From: an uncultured Acetatifactor sp.
GTDB lineage: Bacteria; Bacillota; Clostridia; Lachnospirales; Lachnospiraceae
Assembly: GCA_934394665.1 (NCBI GenBank)
Contig: CAKRRS010000037.1
Span: 1 to 24,402, forward strand
Length of the DNA stretch: 24,402 nucleotides
Reading direction: 5' to 3'
The notes under the pieces are model-generated. The model did not search any database. It saw nothing but the letters and a program-made list of their open reading frames with translations, and was not told the DNA's origin. Numbering within the stretch: position 1 is the first letter of the stretch; every line of letters starts with the position of its first letter. Shown here piece by piece: positions 1-7,912 of the stretch. The position numbers and the translations under genes are program-made.

Positions 1-72
1 CGGCATCCGTACGAGGAAAGTGATCTTCACCATTTCTTCTACCAGAGTGGCGAGCCGTGAGGTACAGATCCC
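1..72 (-). other. Divergent segment at the fusA window edge (possible chimeric end)
   Basis: Reading fusA on the minus strand, the protein follows EF-G closely up to FKIMTDPF (codon for F at 73-75). EF-G normally continues with a Val-Gly-x-Leu-x-Phe-x-Arg-Val-Tyr-Ser-Gly stretch at the start of domain II. Here the frame reads [13 protein letters not shown] and onward, stays open to the edge, and none of the three minus frames restores the EF-G sequence. On the plus strand the same bases read as the end of another possible protein with a TGA stop near 58-60. A contig-end chimera is the simplest explanation; a real rearrangement is possible. Confidence 0.5.
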
Positions 73-1068
73 GAACGGGTCAGTCATGATCTTGAATGCA
101 AGTGCGGCGAAAGGCTCTTCATCGGAAGACTTTCTCTCTACTTCATTACCGTCAAGGTCAACACCCTTAATAGCCGGTACATCCAGAGGAGAAGGCATAT
201 ACTCGATAATAGCATCCAGAAGCTTCTGAACACCCTTATTTCTGTAAGCAGTACCGCAGCATACGGGAACGGCTCTGCATTCACAGGTAGCTTTTCTCAA
301 AGCAGCCTTCATCTCTTCAACGGAAGGAATTTCACCTTCCAGATACATCATTGTCAGATCATCATCAAGCTCACAAACCTTTTCAATGAGCTCGTCATGA
401 TATAAAGCAGCCTCATCAGCCATATCTCCAAGATCATCGGTAACAGTGATATCGTCGCCCTTCTCGTCGTTGTAGATATAAGCCTTCATCTCGAACAGAT
501 CGATGATTCCCTTGAATTCATCTTCCTTACCGATAGGCAGCTGAAGGCAGATTGCATTCTTGCCAAGTCTGGTACGGATCTGATCTACTGCTGCGTAGAA
601 GTTAGCACCCAGGATATCCATCTTGTTGATGAATGCCATACGAGGTACGTTGTAGGTGTCAGCCTGACGCCATACGTTCTCGGACTGAGGCTCTACACCA
701 CCCTTTGCACAGAAGACGCCGACAGCGCCATCCAGTACACGAAGGGAACGCTCAACCTCAACGGTGAAGTCCACGTGGCCCGGGGTATCAATGATGTTGA
801 TACGATGCTCCAAAGCACCGGGCATGGGTTTGGTCTCTTTTTCCAGAGTCCAGTGACAGGTCGTAGCTGCAGATGTAATGGTAATACCTCTCTCCTGCTC
901 CTGAGCCATCCAGTCCATGGTAGCAGTACCTTCGTGAGTATCACCGATCTTGTAGTTAACACCTGTATAATACAGAATACGCTCGGTAGTAGTGGTCTTA
1001 CCGGCATCGATATGAGCCATAATTCCGATATTTCTGGTTCTCTCTAACGGATATTCTCTTCCAGCCAA
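1..1068 (-). CDS. fusA: Translation elongation factor G, N-terminal part (truncated by window)
   Basis: EF-G is the GTPase that drives translocation on the ribosome. The translation begins [20 protein letters not shown], followed by the P-loop DAGKTTTTE, then the G3 motif DTPGHVDFT and the G4 motif NKMD. An insertion before [12 protein letters not shown] ([18 protein letters not shown]) is of the kind I associate with Lachnospiraceae EF-G. I place the start at a TTG codon (1068-1066) because it gives the expected N-terminus and sits behind a strong GGAGGG site; the nearest ATG, Met17, would cut into the G domain. The gene follows rpsG by 15 bases and is surely cotranscribed with rpsL-rpsG. 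The C-terminal half lies outside the window, and the last 72 bases do not match the family. Confidence 0.97.
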   Translation of the reverse strand, partial: MAGREYPLERTRNIGIMAHIDAGKTTTTERILYYTGVNYKIGDTHEGTATMDWMAQEQERGITITSAATTCHWTLEKETKPMPGALEHRINIIDTPGHVDFTVEVERSLRVLDGAVGVFCAKGGVEPQSENVWRQADTYNVPRMAFINKMDILGANFYAAVDQIRTRLGKNAICLQLPIGKEDEFKGIIDLFEMKAYIYNDEKGDDITVTDDLGDMADEAALYHDELIEKVCELDDDLTMMYLEGEIPSVEEMKAALRKATCECRAVPVCCGTAYRNKGVQKLLDAIIEYMPSPLDVPAIKGVDLDGNEVERKSSDEEPFAALAFKIMTDPFGICTSRLATLVEEMVKITFLVRMP

Positions 1069-1083
1069 GTTTTTTCCCTCCTA

Positions 1084-1584
<501 letters not shown>

Positions 1585-1685
1585 TTAGATCATAGGTACT
1601 CACATGTGTTTCCCCAAGTGTTCGCGCTGTTATATCTGTATCACAGAATTCCAACACTTTTCTTAGTTTCGTTTTTGTGGTACAA

Positions 1686-1726
1686 AGACGATGTTCGCAT
1701 CGTCTCCAAAAATCCTTACGGATTTT
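1686..1726 (-). promoter_or_regulatory. Two tandem hairpins in the rpsL-rpsG intercistronic gap
   Basis: The 215-base gap holds two adjacent perfect inverted repeats. One has an 8-bp stem (1686-1693 with 1698-1705) and a four-base loop. The other has a 7-bp stem (1709-1715 with 1720-1726) whose minus-strand loop is GTAA, a GNRA-type tetraloop. Neither is followed by a T run on the minus strand, so they are unlikely to be terminators. They may be RNA processing or stability elements, or a target for S7 feedback; the function is inferred only. Confidence 0.5.
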
Positions 1727-1769
1727 CATCGAACTCTCGGTCCGACGTTCAAAACGCCCCGGATACTAC

Positions 1770-2192
1770 TTATTTCTTAGCATCCTTAGGTCTCTTAGCG
1801 CCGTACTTGGAACGAGCCTGTTTTCTGTTAGCGACACCGGCGGTATCAAGGGTACCACGGATGATGTGGTATCTGGTACCGGGCAGGTCCTTAACACGAC
1901 CACCACGGATCAAAACAACGCTGTGCTCCTGCAGATTGTGACCTTCACCGGGAATGTAGCTGGTAACTTCGATTCCGTTGGAAAGACGTACTCTGGCGAT
2001 CTTTCTAAGAGCAGAGTTAGGCTTTTTAGGAGTTGCTGTCTTAACAGCAGTACATACACCACGCTTCTGGGGAGCAGAAACGTCTGTTGCTTTCTTGTGA
2101 AGAGAGTTGTAACCCTTCTGGAGAGCAGGTGCAGTAGACTTCTTAACAGAGGTCTGACGTCCTTTTCTTACTAACTGGTTAAATGTTGGCAT
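1770..2192 (-). CDS. rpsL: 30S ribosomal protein S12
   Basis: S12 sits at the decoding centre of the 30S subunit and controls accuracy. The product has 140 residues with the extended N-terminal region usual in Gram-positive S12. It opens [12 protein letters not shown] and contains [11 protein letters not shown] (54-64), [10 protein letters not shown] (81-90) and [13 protein letters not shown] (101-113). The lysines and the [10 protein letters not shown] loop where streptomycin-resistance substitutions usually fall look wild type. The ATG start follows an AAAGAGGTG site. It is the first gene of rpsL-rpsG-fusA and has its own promoter just upstream, fitting its separation from rpoC by about 14 kb of other genes. 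Phe4 in place of the more common Ile is a minor variation. Confidence 0.99.
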   Translation of the reverse strand: MPTFNQLVRKGRQTSVKKSTAPALQKGYNSLHKKATDVSAPQKRGVCTAVKTATPKKPNSALRKIARVRLSNGIEVTSYIPGEGHNLQEHSVVLIRGGRVKDLPGTRYHIIRGTLDTAGVANRKQARSKYGAKRPKDAKK

Positions 2193-2250
2193 TCTGTTTC
2201 ACCTCTTTCTTAATAGTATAATAGACGCACCTTTTCTGGCACGCTTTAAT

Positions 2251-2279
2251 AGTATACTTGTTCCAACTTCCGTTGTCAA
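2251..2279 (-). promoter_or_regulatory. Consensus sigma-A promoter of rpsL-rpsG-fusA
   Basis: On the minus strand a perfect TTGACA -35 (2279-2274) is separated by exactly 17 bases from a TATACT -10 (2256-2251). Transcription should start near 2244, about 50 bases before the rpsL ATG. The predicted 5' end of the mRNA (2244-2224) can fold into a short wobble-rich hairpin. A second copy of TATACTATTAA lies closer to the gene (about 2210-2220 on this strand). Confidence 0.9.
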
Positions 2280-2338
2280 CTGGTTTTTCGTGAAATTTAC
2301 AAGGTTTTTCCAGACTTTTTCATATATTTTGTACAAAG

Positions 2339-2370
2339 AAGGAGCTGCACCTCTTCCGGCACCGCTCCTT
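2339..2370 (-). terminator. Hairpin downstream of rfbD, possible terminator
   Basis: AAGGAGC (2370-2364) pairs with GCTCCTT (2345-2339), and an inner five-pair helix with wobbles closes a six-base loop. It lies about 110 bases after the rfbD stop and before the rpsL promoter. The following tract (CTTTGT) is only moderately T-rich, so termination may be weak. Confidence 0.45.
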
Positions 2371-2478
2371 AAAGTATTTCCCATTTTTTAATGACCATTC
2401 AATACGTTCCTTTGTTTATCTGCCAAGCAACATAAACAACGTATCTCAGCATTCCAAATTTTGCAAATACAAAATTAA

Positions 2479-3321
2479 TTACAGAATTTCCTTCAAGTAT
2501 CTCTCCAGCGCATCCTGCCAGGAAGGAAGTCTGTGGAATCCGTTCTCGGTCAGTTTCTCCTTGCTCATGCGGCTGTTCTCCGGGCGTTTTGCCTTCGTAG
2601 GATACTCGGAAGCCGGTACCGGAGCCACGTCCACATTCATTCCCGCCTGGCGGAAGATCTCGCAGGCGAACTCATACCAGTTGCAGATGCCTTCGTTGGT
2701 CGCATGATAGATGCCATATTTGTCAGTCAGCACCATATCTACCAACAGTTTTGCCAGATCATAAGTATAGGTAGGAGAACCGAACTGATCATTTACGACC
2801 GTGAGATGATCATGGGTCTTGCCCAGATTCAGCATCGTCTTGATAAAGTTCTTGCCGTTGACACCGAATACCCAGGAGATTCTCACGATAAAATACTTCT
2901 CCAAAGTATTCTGCACTGCCAGTTCCCCTTCATATTTGGTCTGTCCGTATACGTTCAGCGGATGGCGCTCATCGTCGGGCTCCCAGGCTCTGGTACCCTC
3001 GCCGTCAAATACATAGTCCGTGCTGATATAGATCATCTTGCAGTCTAACTTTTTGCAGACATTGGCAATATTCTGTGTGCCGTCCGCGTTGACCCTGCGG
3101 CAGAGCTCCACGTTGTCTTCCGCTGCATCCACGGCAGTGTAAGCTGCGCAGTGGATCACAGCATCCGGTGCTGCCTCACCGATCACTTTTTCCACACTGG
3201 CAGCATCGGTGATATCCATGTCCTGAATATCCACTCCGACCGCCTCAATGCCGCGCTTTGTAAGTTCATTTACCACATCATATCCCAACTGGCCTTTTAC
3301 GCCTGTTACCAATACTTTCAT
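2479..3321 (-). CDS. rfbD: dTDP-4-dehydrorhamnose reductase (RmlD family)
   Basis: This 280-residue protein has the length and layout of RmlD/RfbD, the NAD(P)H-dependent short-chain-type reductase that makes dTDP-L-rhamnose, a precursor of wall polysaccharide. It has an N-terminal Rossmann motif GVKGQLG (7-13), the conserved HCAAYTAVDAAE (57-68), the S-T-D-Y stretch at 100-103 and the catalytic pair Tyr125/Lys129 in YGQTK. The ATG start follows an AAGGAAGG site. It has its own promoter upstream and a possible terminator downstream, so it is probably monocistronic. The usual partners rfbA, rfbB and rfbC are not in the window and would have to lie elsewhere. A related sugar-nucleotide reductase activity cannot be excluded. 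Confidence 0.93.
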   Translation of the reverse strand: MKVLVTGVKGQLGYDVVNELTKRGIEAVGVDIQDMDITDAASVEKVIGEAAPDAVIHCAAYTAVDAAEDNVELCRRVNADGTQNIANVCKKLDCKMIYISTDYVFDGEGTRAWEPDDERHPLNVYGQTKYEGELAVQNTLEKYFIVRISWVFGVNGKNFIKTMLNLGKTHDHLTVVNDQFGSPTYTYDLAKLLVDMVLTDKYGIYHATNEGICNWYEFACEIFRQAGMNVDVAPVPASEYPTKAKRPENSRMSKEKLTENGFHRLPSWQDALERYLKEIL

Positions 3322-3384
3322 AGATTGCCTTCCTTTTCTTTCTTAATGCTTGTGGCACCGGTCTCCGGAACCGCTACATTCCTA

Positions 3385-3413
3385 ATTATAACATTACCGT
3401 CCGACATCAGCAA
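3385..3413 (-). promoter_or_regulatory. Promoter of rfbD
   Basis: On the minus strand a perfect TATAAT -10 (3390-3385) lies 17 bases from a weak TTGCTG -35 (3413-3408). It sits between the terminator of the upstream 111-residue gene and the rfbD start, predicting a leader of roughly 55 bases. Confidence 0.65.
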
Positions 3414-3442
3414 CGAAATACTTCATTTTAATATTGTATCGC

Positions 3443-3468
3443 AAAAAATCCGGGGAACGCTCCCCGGA
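3443..3468 (-). terminator. Intrinsic terminator of the 111-residue membrane protein gene
   Basis: A perfect 8-bp GC-rich stem, TCCGGGGA with TCCCCGGA, closes a four-base loop and is followed on the minus strand by six T residues. It lies about 45 bases after the stop of the gene at 3514-3849 and is a textbook Rho-independent terminator. Confidence 0.9.
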
Positions 3469-3513
3469 CCTTTTATATCAGTTCTATTTCAGCTCTATTT
3501 CATTTATTTCAAT

Positions 3514-3849
3514 TTAAACAGTCATATAGCTTTGCGCTGCCCGCCTGATATCCTCAACAATTCTTTCTGCCTTTTTATCCTCCAGTTCGGTTGCCTGTTT
3601 TCTAAGCTTCCACCAGTTCCAGCCGGGATGCGCATTTTCCTGCAATTCTATGATTCTCTTCTGGTATTTTCTGCATAATATGAAGTAAATCAGTAAGAGG
3701 AATAGAACACCAATCCCCAGCATTCCGGCTACCGTGTCACCGTAATATCCACGTTGTGCTGCCTGTGCAAGCGGTGTTGCTTCATCTTCAATTTGTACGA
3801 TTCGATAACCTGTCAAAATCACAGGTATGGAATATAGTATGCCGCTCAT
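3514..3849 (-). CDS. Small membrane protein sharing a tail motif with the large surface protein
   Basis: This 111-residue protein is not recognised as a named family. It has a short hydrophobic start (3-14), a motif IEDEATPLA (20-28), one strong membrane helix (about 40-59) and a basic, helical cytoplasmic tail (60-111) with the patch HPGWNWWKLRKQ. The IEDEATPLA motif followed by a membrane helix and a basic stretch closely resembles the C-terminal end of the 1066-residue surface protein nearby, where similar motifs occur twice. The ATG is preceded by GGAGG, and a strong terminator follows, so I regard it as a real, independently expressed gene. It may be a membrane-anchored partner or a reduced relative of surface proteins with this tail; the function is unknown. 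Confidence 0.75.
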   Translation of the reverse strand: MSGILYSIPVILTGYRIVQIEDEATPLAQAAQRGYYGDTVAGMLGIGVLFLLLIYFILCRKYQKRIIELQENAHPGWNWWKLRKQATELEDKKAERIVEDIRRAAQSYMTV

Positions 3850-3979
3850 CTCGACCGCCTCCGTTATTTCTTAGTCTCTATCTATAAAGACTACTTATCC
3901 ATGAAAAATGGCTCACATTTTTCGATATTTTTTTCAGAAATTCCTACCGGTCTACTTCCGGAAATTTTCATCGCATAAA

Positions 3980-4008
3980 TTTACTTTTTATGGAAAATTC
4001 GCTATAAT
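3980..4008 (+). promoter_or_regulatory. Promoter of the small lipoprotein gene
   Basis: A perfect TATAAT -10 (4003-4008) lies 17 bases after TTTACT (3980-3985), a four-of-six match to the -35 consensus. It implies a leader of about 125 bases before the start at 4139, which contains a stable hairpin. Confidence 0.7.
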
Positions 4009-4094
4009 AGTGATATAGATTTTCACACGGCTGTCTGTGCCGCAGGCGTCACAAAGCAACCCTTATCGCAGAATCAAATTTGAAATATCATTCG

Positions 4095-4118
4095 CGATTC
4101 CTCCGCCGGAAGGAATCG
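4095..4118 (+). promoter_or_regulatory. Leader hairpin upstream of the lipoprotein start
   Basis: CGATTCCT (4095-4102) pairs perfectly with AGGAATCG (4111-4118) around an eight-base loop. It stands about 10 bases before the GGAGG ribosome binding site and could affect translation or mRNA stability. No known riboswitch class was recognised. Confidence 0.45.
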
Positions 4119-4138
4119 TCTGCGGAATGGAGGTTATT

Positions 4139-4642
4139 ATGCGAAAAAACTTCATACAACCTATTTTTACTGTAAGTATATTGTCCTGCTGTCTGTTATT
4201 CGGAGGATGCAGTCAGAATTCTGCCGGAGATGATACATCATCCGCCACGACTGTTTCCACCTCCCCGGCTGAGACTGTTGCAGCCCTGCCTGCCGATACT
4301 TCCCCGGATTCCGATATGTCTGCCATAGAATCCACTTCGGAGGATACCAGAGCACTCACCCTGTCGGTAGTCAATATGTGCGGCATCGAAATCGGAATGG
4401 TAGCCGTTATTGATCCCTTGACCGGGGAACAGGTAAATCTGGATTCCCTGTCAGATCAGGAATCGATCTCTATGGAAGCAGACTGGCCCTCCTCTGTCAA
4501 TGAGTTCCAATGGGCTCTCTACAATACCGACGGTGAATTATGTGTTGAGGGAACAACCGATATCAGCGGTGCCCTGACCACAGTGACTCTTCTGCTGACC
4601 GGAGACGGTGATCTGGAAAAAGTCGAAGAGCTCTTCGAGTAA
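4139..4642 (+). CDS. Small secreted lipoprotein of unknown function
   Basis: The 167-residue product starts at an ATG behind a GGAGG site; the frame is open further upstream, but that part lies in the leader between promoter and RBS. The N-terminus is a lipoprotein signal: basic MRKN, a hydrophobic core, then LLFGGC with Cys24 as the likely lipidated residue. A low-complexity Ser/Thr/Asp linker (about 25-75) follows, then a compact domain (about 78-167) starting TLSVVNMCGIEIGMVAV and containing WALYNTDGE and a Thr/Leu-rich strand, which suggests a small beta-sandwich. I recognise no enzymatic motif. It is monocistronic, with its own promoter and a shared bidirectional terminator. It is likely anchored to the outer face of the membrane. 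Confidence 0.85.
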   Translation: MRKNFIQPIFTVSILSCCLLFGGCSQNSAGDDTSSATTVSTSPAETVAALPADTSPDSDMSAIESTSEDTRALTLSVVNMCGIEIGMVAVIDPLTGEQVNLDSLSDQESISMEADWPSSVNEFQWALYNTDGELCVEGTTDISGALTTVTLLLTGDGDLEKVEELFE

Positions 4643-4659
4643 TTTGCTTTCCAAGGTCT

Positions 4660-4703
4660 AAAAAACGACATCCACCGGGAAAATCCCAATGGATGTCGTT
4701 TTT
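4660..4703. terminator. Bidirectional terminator between lipoprotein and surface protein genes
   Basis: A 14-bp perfect stem (4661-4674 with 4690-4703) with an A run on its left arm and a T run on its right arm serves both convergent genes. The loop can extend the helix through GGGA/TCCC. It lies 18 bases after the lipoprotein stop and just beyond the surface protein stop at 4712. Confidence 0.93.
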
Positions 4704-4711
4704 GTTATCTT

Positions 4712-7700
4712 TTATTCTTCGATGTCTCCTGCATTTTCTGCCTGAGCCTTCAGCTTCTTCTCATTATGCTTCTTATACATTTCATATCCGGTTGCACCGA
4801 GGATCAGAATGATCAGCCACCACCACCAGGACATCTTTGCATGTTCGCTTTCCACAGCCACATCTGCAAGAGGAACAGCCTCCTCTTCGATATTCACGGC
4901 TTCCTTGGATTCTTCCTTATCGGAACCAGCCTGAACGGTTTCCTGTGTATTTGCAGGAGCTGCTTCTGCAAGAGGTGCTGCTTCGTCAGCGATCTGTACA
5001 ACGGGTGCTGCTGCCTGGTTCTGTGCCACTACGGTTGCCTGTGCTGTGGGTGCTGCTGCCAGTGCAACAGGTGTAACAACTGTTGCTGCCTCTCCGGCGC
5101 CGCCTTCCTCTGTATCACCGGCACCCCCGGTCTCACCTTCTCCACCTGCAGGTGTTCCGGGTGTGGGTGCAGGAGTCAGACGATCGATCACCTTATCCAG
5201 CTCTCCGCCTGCCTCATCCAGGCTGCCCAGAATCTCCTTCAGAGTATCTTCTGCATCCTTTTTGTTCTGTTCAGCTGCGGCCAGCTTTCCTTCCAGTTCC
5301 TTCAGAGCTCCAAGGTTACTGGTTCTGCTCTCCTTCAGCTTCTTGATTTCTTCCTTCAATGCATCTACTGCGTTCTGGGCATTTACTACTTCTGTCTGAG
5401 CTGCCTGTGCATCCTGTAACAGCTTCTGATACTTTTGGGTCAGAGCCTTGGCATCATCTACGAATTTACGATAGGCTTCATCCTTTTGGGTGAGCTTAAT
5501 ATTGCCCTGAATATAGTTCAGGTTCTGGATGATCTGACCGGTCAGCACTTCTGCATTTGCATAAGTCTCAGTTCTGACAGCAGTATTGATTGTGGTCTCG
5601 TCGGTTTTCTTCAGATAATCAATCTCATAGGAATAGCTGGTATGAGCAATGGTATCGGTACCTGTAGTCTTCACATTATACACACCGGTTGCGCCACTTG
5701 CTTTTGCCTGTGCAAGTGCTGCATCCTGTACCGCATTCTGCGCATCCTCTGCGGTGGTCTTCTCATCGGTCTTGACACTGACACCTGCTACATAGCGGAT
5801 GGTTGCCTTACCGAGCTTCCAGTCATCCCAGTTAGCGCTGACGAAAATACCGCCATCTGCCTCGACTGCCTTTCTGGCTGCATCTTTCAGCTTCTTGTTC
5901 GTAGATTCTCCATTACCAAACAGAGCCTTGATGTCATTCCAAAGGGAACCGAAGGTGCTCTGGTCTACTATCTTCTTAGTGACCTTTGCGTAGGTTGCGG
6001 ATACGGTGCCGGATACCTCATATTCATCTTTAGCGATTACGTTATCCTTGGTCTTATTGGCCGTTAACGTACTGCTTTCACTTATTAAATATAATTCATC
6101 ACAACCCGTTTCTTTTTTAATCTGATCTTTAATATCGTTTATTTTGTCATCCTTAACATCGTTTTGAACTTCACTCGCGCTGTCCCAAGAACGAACCGTT
6201 TTATTCACATCCACAGTCTGCGTAAAGGTAGGAATGTAGGTTCCGTTACCGGTATAAGTATAATCCGTTTTTTCTGTTCCTGTAACGGTTACATCCTTGC
6301 CGGCAGCGTCCTTCAACTCCTGTTCCTTTGTAGCGGCTGCAGCATCTCTATCTGTCACTGTCTGATACTGTTCGGAAGAAGTGAATTTTGCATCGGTATA
6401 GGTGATGGTGGTCACATCTGCGGTCACGGTCTTGATCAGGTTGCCGTTCTCATCCAGAGACCAGGATTCCTTCTGGCTATCCTTATCCACAGTAACATCT
6501 TTCGTACTGGTCTCGGTATTTCCCTCTTCTGTAACCAGAGGCTTACTGTCAGTTACAGTTACAGCATTCTTCTTAACATACGTTACTTTACCGGCATCAT
6601 CCGTCACTTTTACAATACTACCGGCCTTAATACCTGCCTGCAAATCATCTTTGCTGATTACGCTGGTGACTTCTTTTCCGTCAATCTCTTCTTTTACTAC
6701 ATACTCATCCGGATGGGTCTCCTGTTCCGTCTCCCAGTGGATCTCTTCATATCTCTTTTCGAAGATCACGATATTATCCTGATCCTTCTGGTCGCCCTTT
6801 GCATCTTTGTCATCCATCAGGAAGTTGTAGTATTTATGCTGCGTTACTCCGTTTTCATCCGTGTAGGTTACTTCGAAGTAATTCATCGTATTGTTGTCTT
6901 TGCCCTGTTTGCGGACAACAGTGGTATCACCCTTGATTCCCAGTACCTCGGGCAGATAGTAGTTCTGCATAATGGAGATGAAGAGTTTATCCTCATTTCT
7001 CCAGTTCAGTCCATTGTCGCCCTGGGTCAGGGCTTCCTTATCTGCAATATCCATAGCACCTGCTGCAGACTTATTCACTGCACCCTTTGCAGCCTCCAGA
7101 GCCTTTGCCAGTGCTTCTGCATTTGCCTGCGCTGCTGCCAGCTCAGCTGCTGCCGCCGCAGCGTTAGCATCCGCACTGTTTATAGCAGCCTCATAAGCCT
7201 TTTCATAATCTGCCACCTTCTGTGCTGCCTCTTCATAAGCTGTCTTGGCGGTATTATACTCCCCAAGCTTTGCATCGAAATCAGCCTGTGCCTGATCTAC
7301 GGTAGTCTTTACTTCTTCATATGCCGCATTGGCATCGGTGATAGAAGCAGCATCCTTGATATTCTCGATCTGTCCATTTACCTTATTCTGGGCAGCCTGC
7401 ATGGCATCCTTTGCTTCTGCCGCAGTCTGTCCTGCATTTGCCGCTGCATCAGCTGCCTTATTCAGTTCTGCATCGGAAAGCTTATCATTTGCTTCCGCAG
7501 CACTCAGAGCAGTGTCTGCATTTGCAATATCTGTTTTGGCATTATCAATGGGAGCACCATTCTCTGAGGTTTTAGCTTCTATATTGGCATTTGCCTTCCA
7601 GATGCCCTCTGCCAGCTCTTCGCCGACTTCTGTCTTTGCATCCTTTGTACCTTCCTGCACCTCACCTTTTACTTCATATGCCTTATCTTCTGCCTTTTTC

Positions 7701-7912
7701 GCCTCTGTGGCAGCCTTATCGGCAGCTTCCTGTGCCTGGTCAGCGATGCCTGCTTCCGGAGTTACGGTAATGTTCTTATCATCATTGCCGTCCGATGTGG
7801 TGCCCTCTCCTTCTGCTGCCAGTGCGGTCAGCGGTGAAGATGCCATCAGCATTGCGGAAATGCCGATTGCCATGGCACGAATCACTTTGTCGTTCTTAAC
7901 GTTCTTTCTCAT
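4712..7912 (-). CDS. Large alanine-rich, coiled-coil surface protein with C-terminal membrane anchor
   Basis: The 1066-residue product has a signal peptide (1-32, ending SPLTALA before AEGE). An Ala/Lys/Glu-rich coiled coil spans about 45-285, followed by a central region (about 290-790) of beta-rich Thr/Asp/Lys sequence that seems to contain related modules, and a second coiled coil (about 800-915). A Pro/Gly/Glu linker comes next, with two copies of an acidic-PLA motif (IADEAAPLA 974-982; IEEEAVPLA 1008-1016). A Trp-rich membrane helix begins WWWWLIILIL (1029-1038), and a basic, charged tail ends the protein. There is no LPXTG sorting signal, so retention is probably by the C-terminal helix. 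The start follows GAGGAGGAG and lies directly after the stop of the PilZ gene, so the two are cotranscribed. It could be an adhesin or a wall-spanning stalk; that is inference from architecture only. Confidence 0.9.
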   Translation of the reverse strand: MRKNVKNDKVIRAMAIGISAMLMASSPLTALAAEGEGTTSDGNDDKNITVTPEAGIADQAQEAADKAATEAKKAEDKAYEVKGEVQEGTKDAKTEVGEELAEGIWKANANIEAKTSENGAPIDNAKTDIANADTALSAAEANDKLSDAELNKAADAAANAGQTAAEAKDAMQAAQNKVNGQIENIKDAASITDANAAYEEVKTTVDQAQADFDAKLGEYNTAKTAYEEAAQKVADYEKAYEAAINSADANAAAAAAELAAAQANAEALAKALEAAKGAVNKSAAGAMDIADKEALTQGDNGLNWRNEDKLFISIMQNYYLPEVLGIKGDTTVVRKQGKDNNTMNYFEVTYTDENGVTQHKYYNFLMDDKDAKGDQKDQDNIVIFEKRYEEIHWETEQETHPDEYVVKEEIDGKEVTSVISKDDLQAGIKAGSIVKVTDDAGKVTYVKKNAVTVTDSKPLVTEEGNTETSTKDVTVDKDSQKESWSLDENGNLIKTVTADVTTITYTDAKFTSSEQYQTVTDRDAAAATKEQELKDAAGKDVTVTGTEKTDYTYTGNGTYIPTFTQTVDVNKTVRSWDSASEVQNDVKDDKINDIKDQIKKETGCDELYLISESSTLTANKTKDNVIAKDEYEVSGTVSATYAKVTKKIVDQSTFGSLWNDIKALFGNGESTNKKLKDAARKAVEADGGIFVSANWDDWKLGKATIRYVAGVSVKTDEKTTAEDAQNAVQDAALAQAKASGATGVYNVKTTGTDTIAHTSYSYEIDYLKKTDETTINTAVRTETYANAEVLTGQIIQNLNYIQGNIKLTQKDEAYRKFVDDAKALTQKYQKLLQDAQAAQTEVVNAQNAVDALKEEIKKLKESRTSNLGALKELEGKLAAAEQNKKDAEDTLKEILGSLDEAGGELDKVIDRLTPAPTPGTPAGGEGETGGAGDTEEGGAGEAATVVTPVALAAAPTAQATVVAQNQAAAPVVQIADEAAPLAEAAPANTQETVQAGSDKEESKEAVNIEEEAVPLADVAVESEHAKMSWWWWLIILILGATGYEMYKKHNEKKLKAQAENAGDIEE

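Noticed and set aside
2199..2384. Short minus-strand open frame (61 codons) upstream of rpsL
   Set aside because: It runs across the rfbD-side hairpin and the rpsL promoter, lacks a ribosome binding site and has no recognisable sequence; this is regulatory DNA.
4020..4075. Possible c-di-GMP riboswitch in the lipoprotein leader
   Set aside because: Only a short CACAAAGC-like word resembles the class I core; the required helices and receptor sequence are missing.
4037..4138. N-terminal extension of the small lipoprotein
   Set aside because: The GGAGG site and a proper lipoprotein signal begin at 4139; the extension lies in the leader between promoter and RBS and would bury the signal peptide.
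6164..7567. Long plus-strand open frame (467 codons) opposite the large surface protein gene
   Set aside because: It is antisense to a clearly coding gene with signal peptide and RBS. Its translation is an implausible Cys/Ile/Leu-rich mixture and it has no ribosome binding site; it is a by-product of the alanine-rich codons on the other strand.
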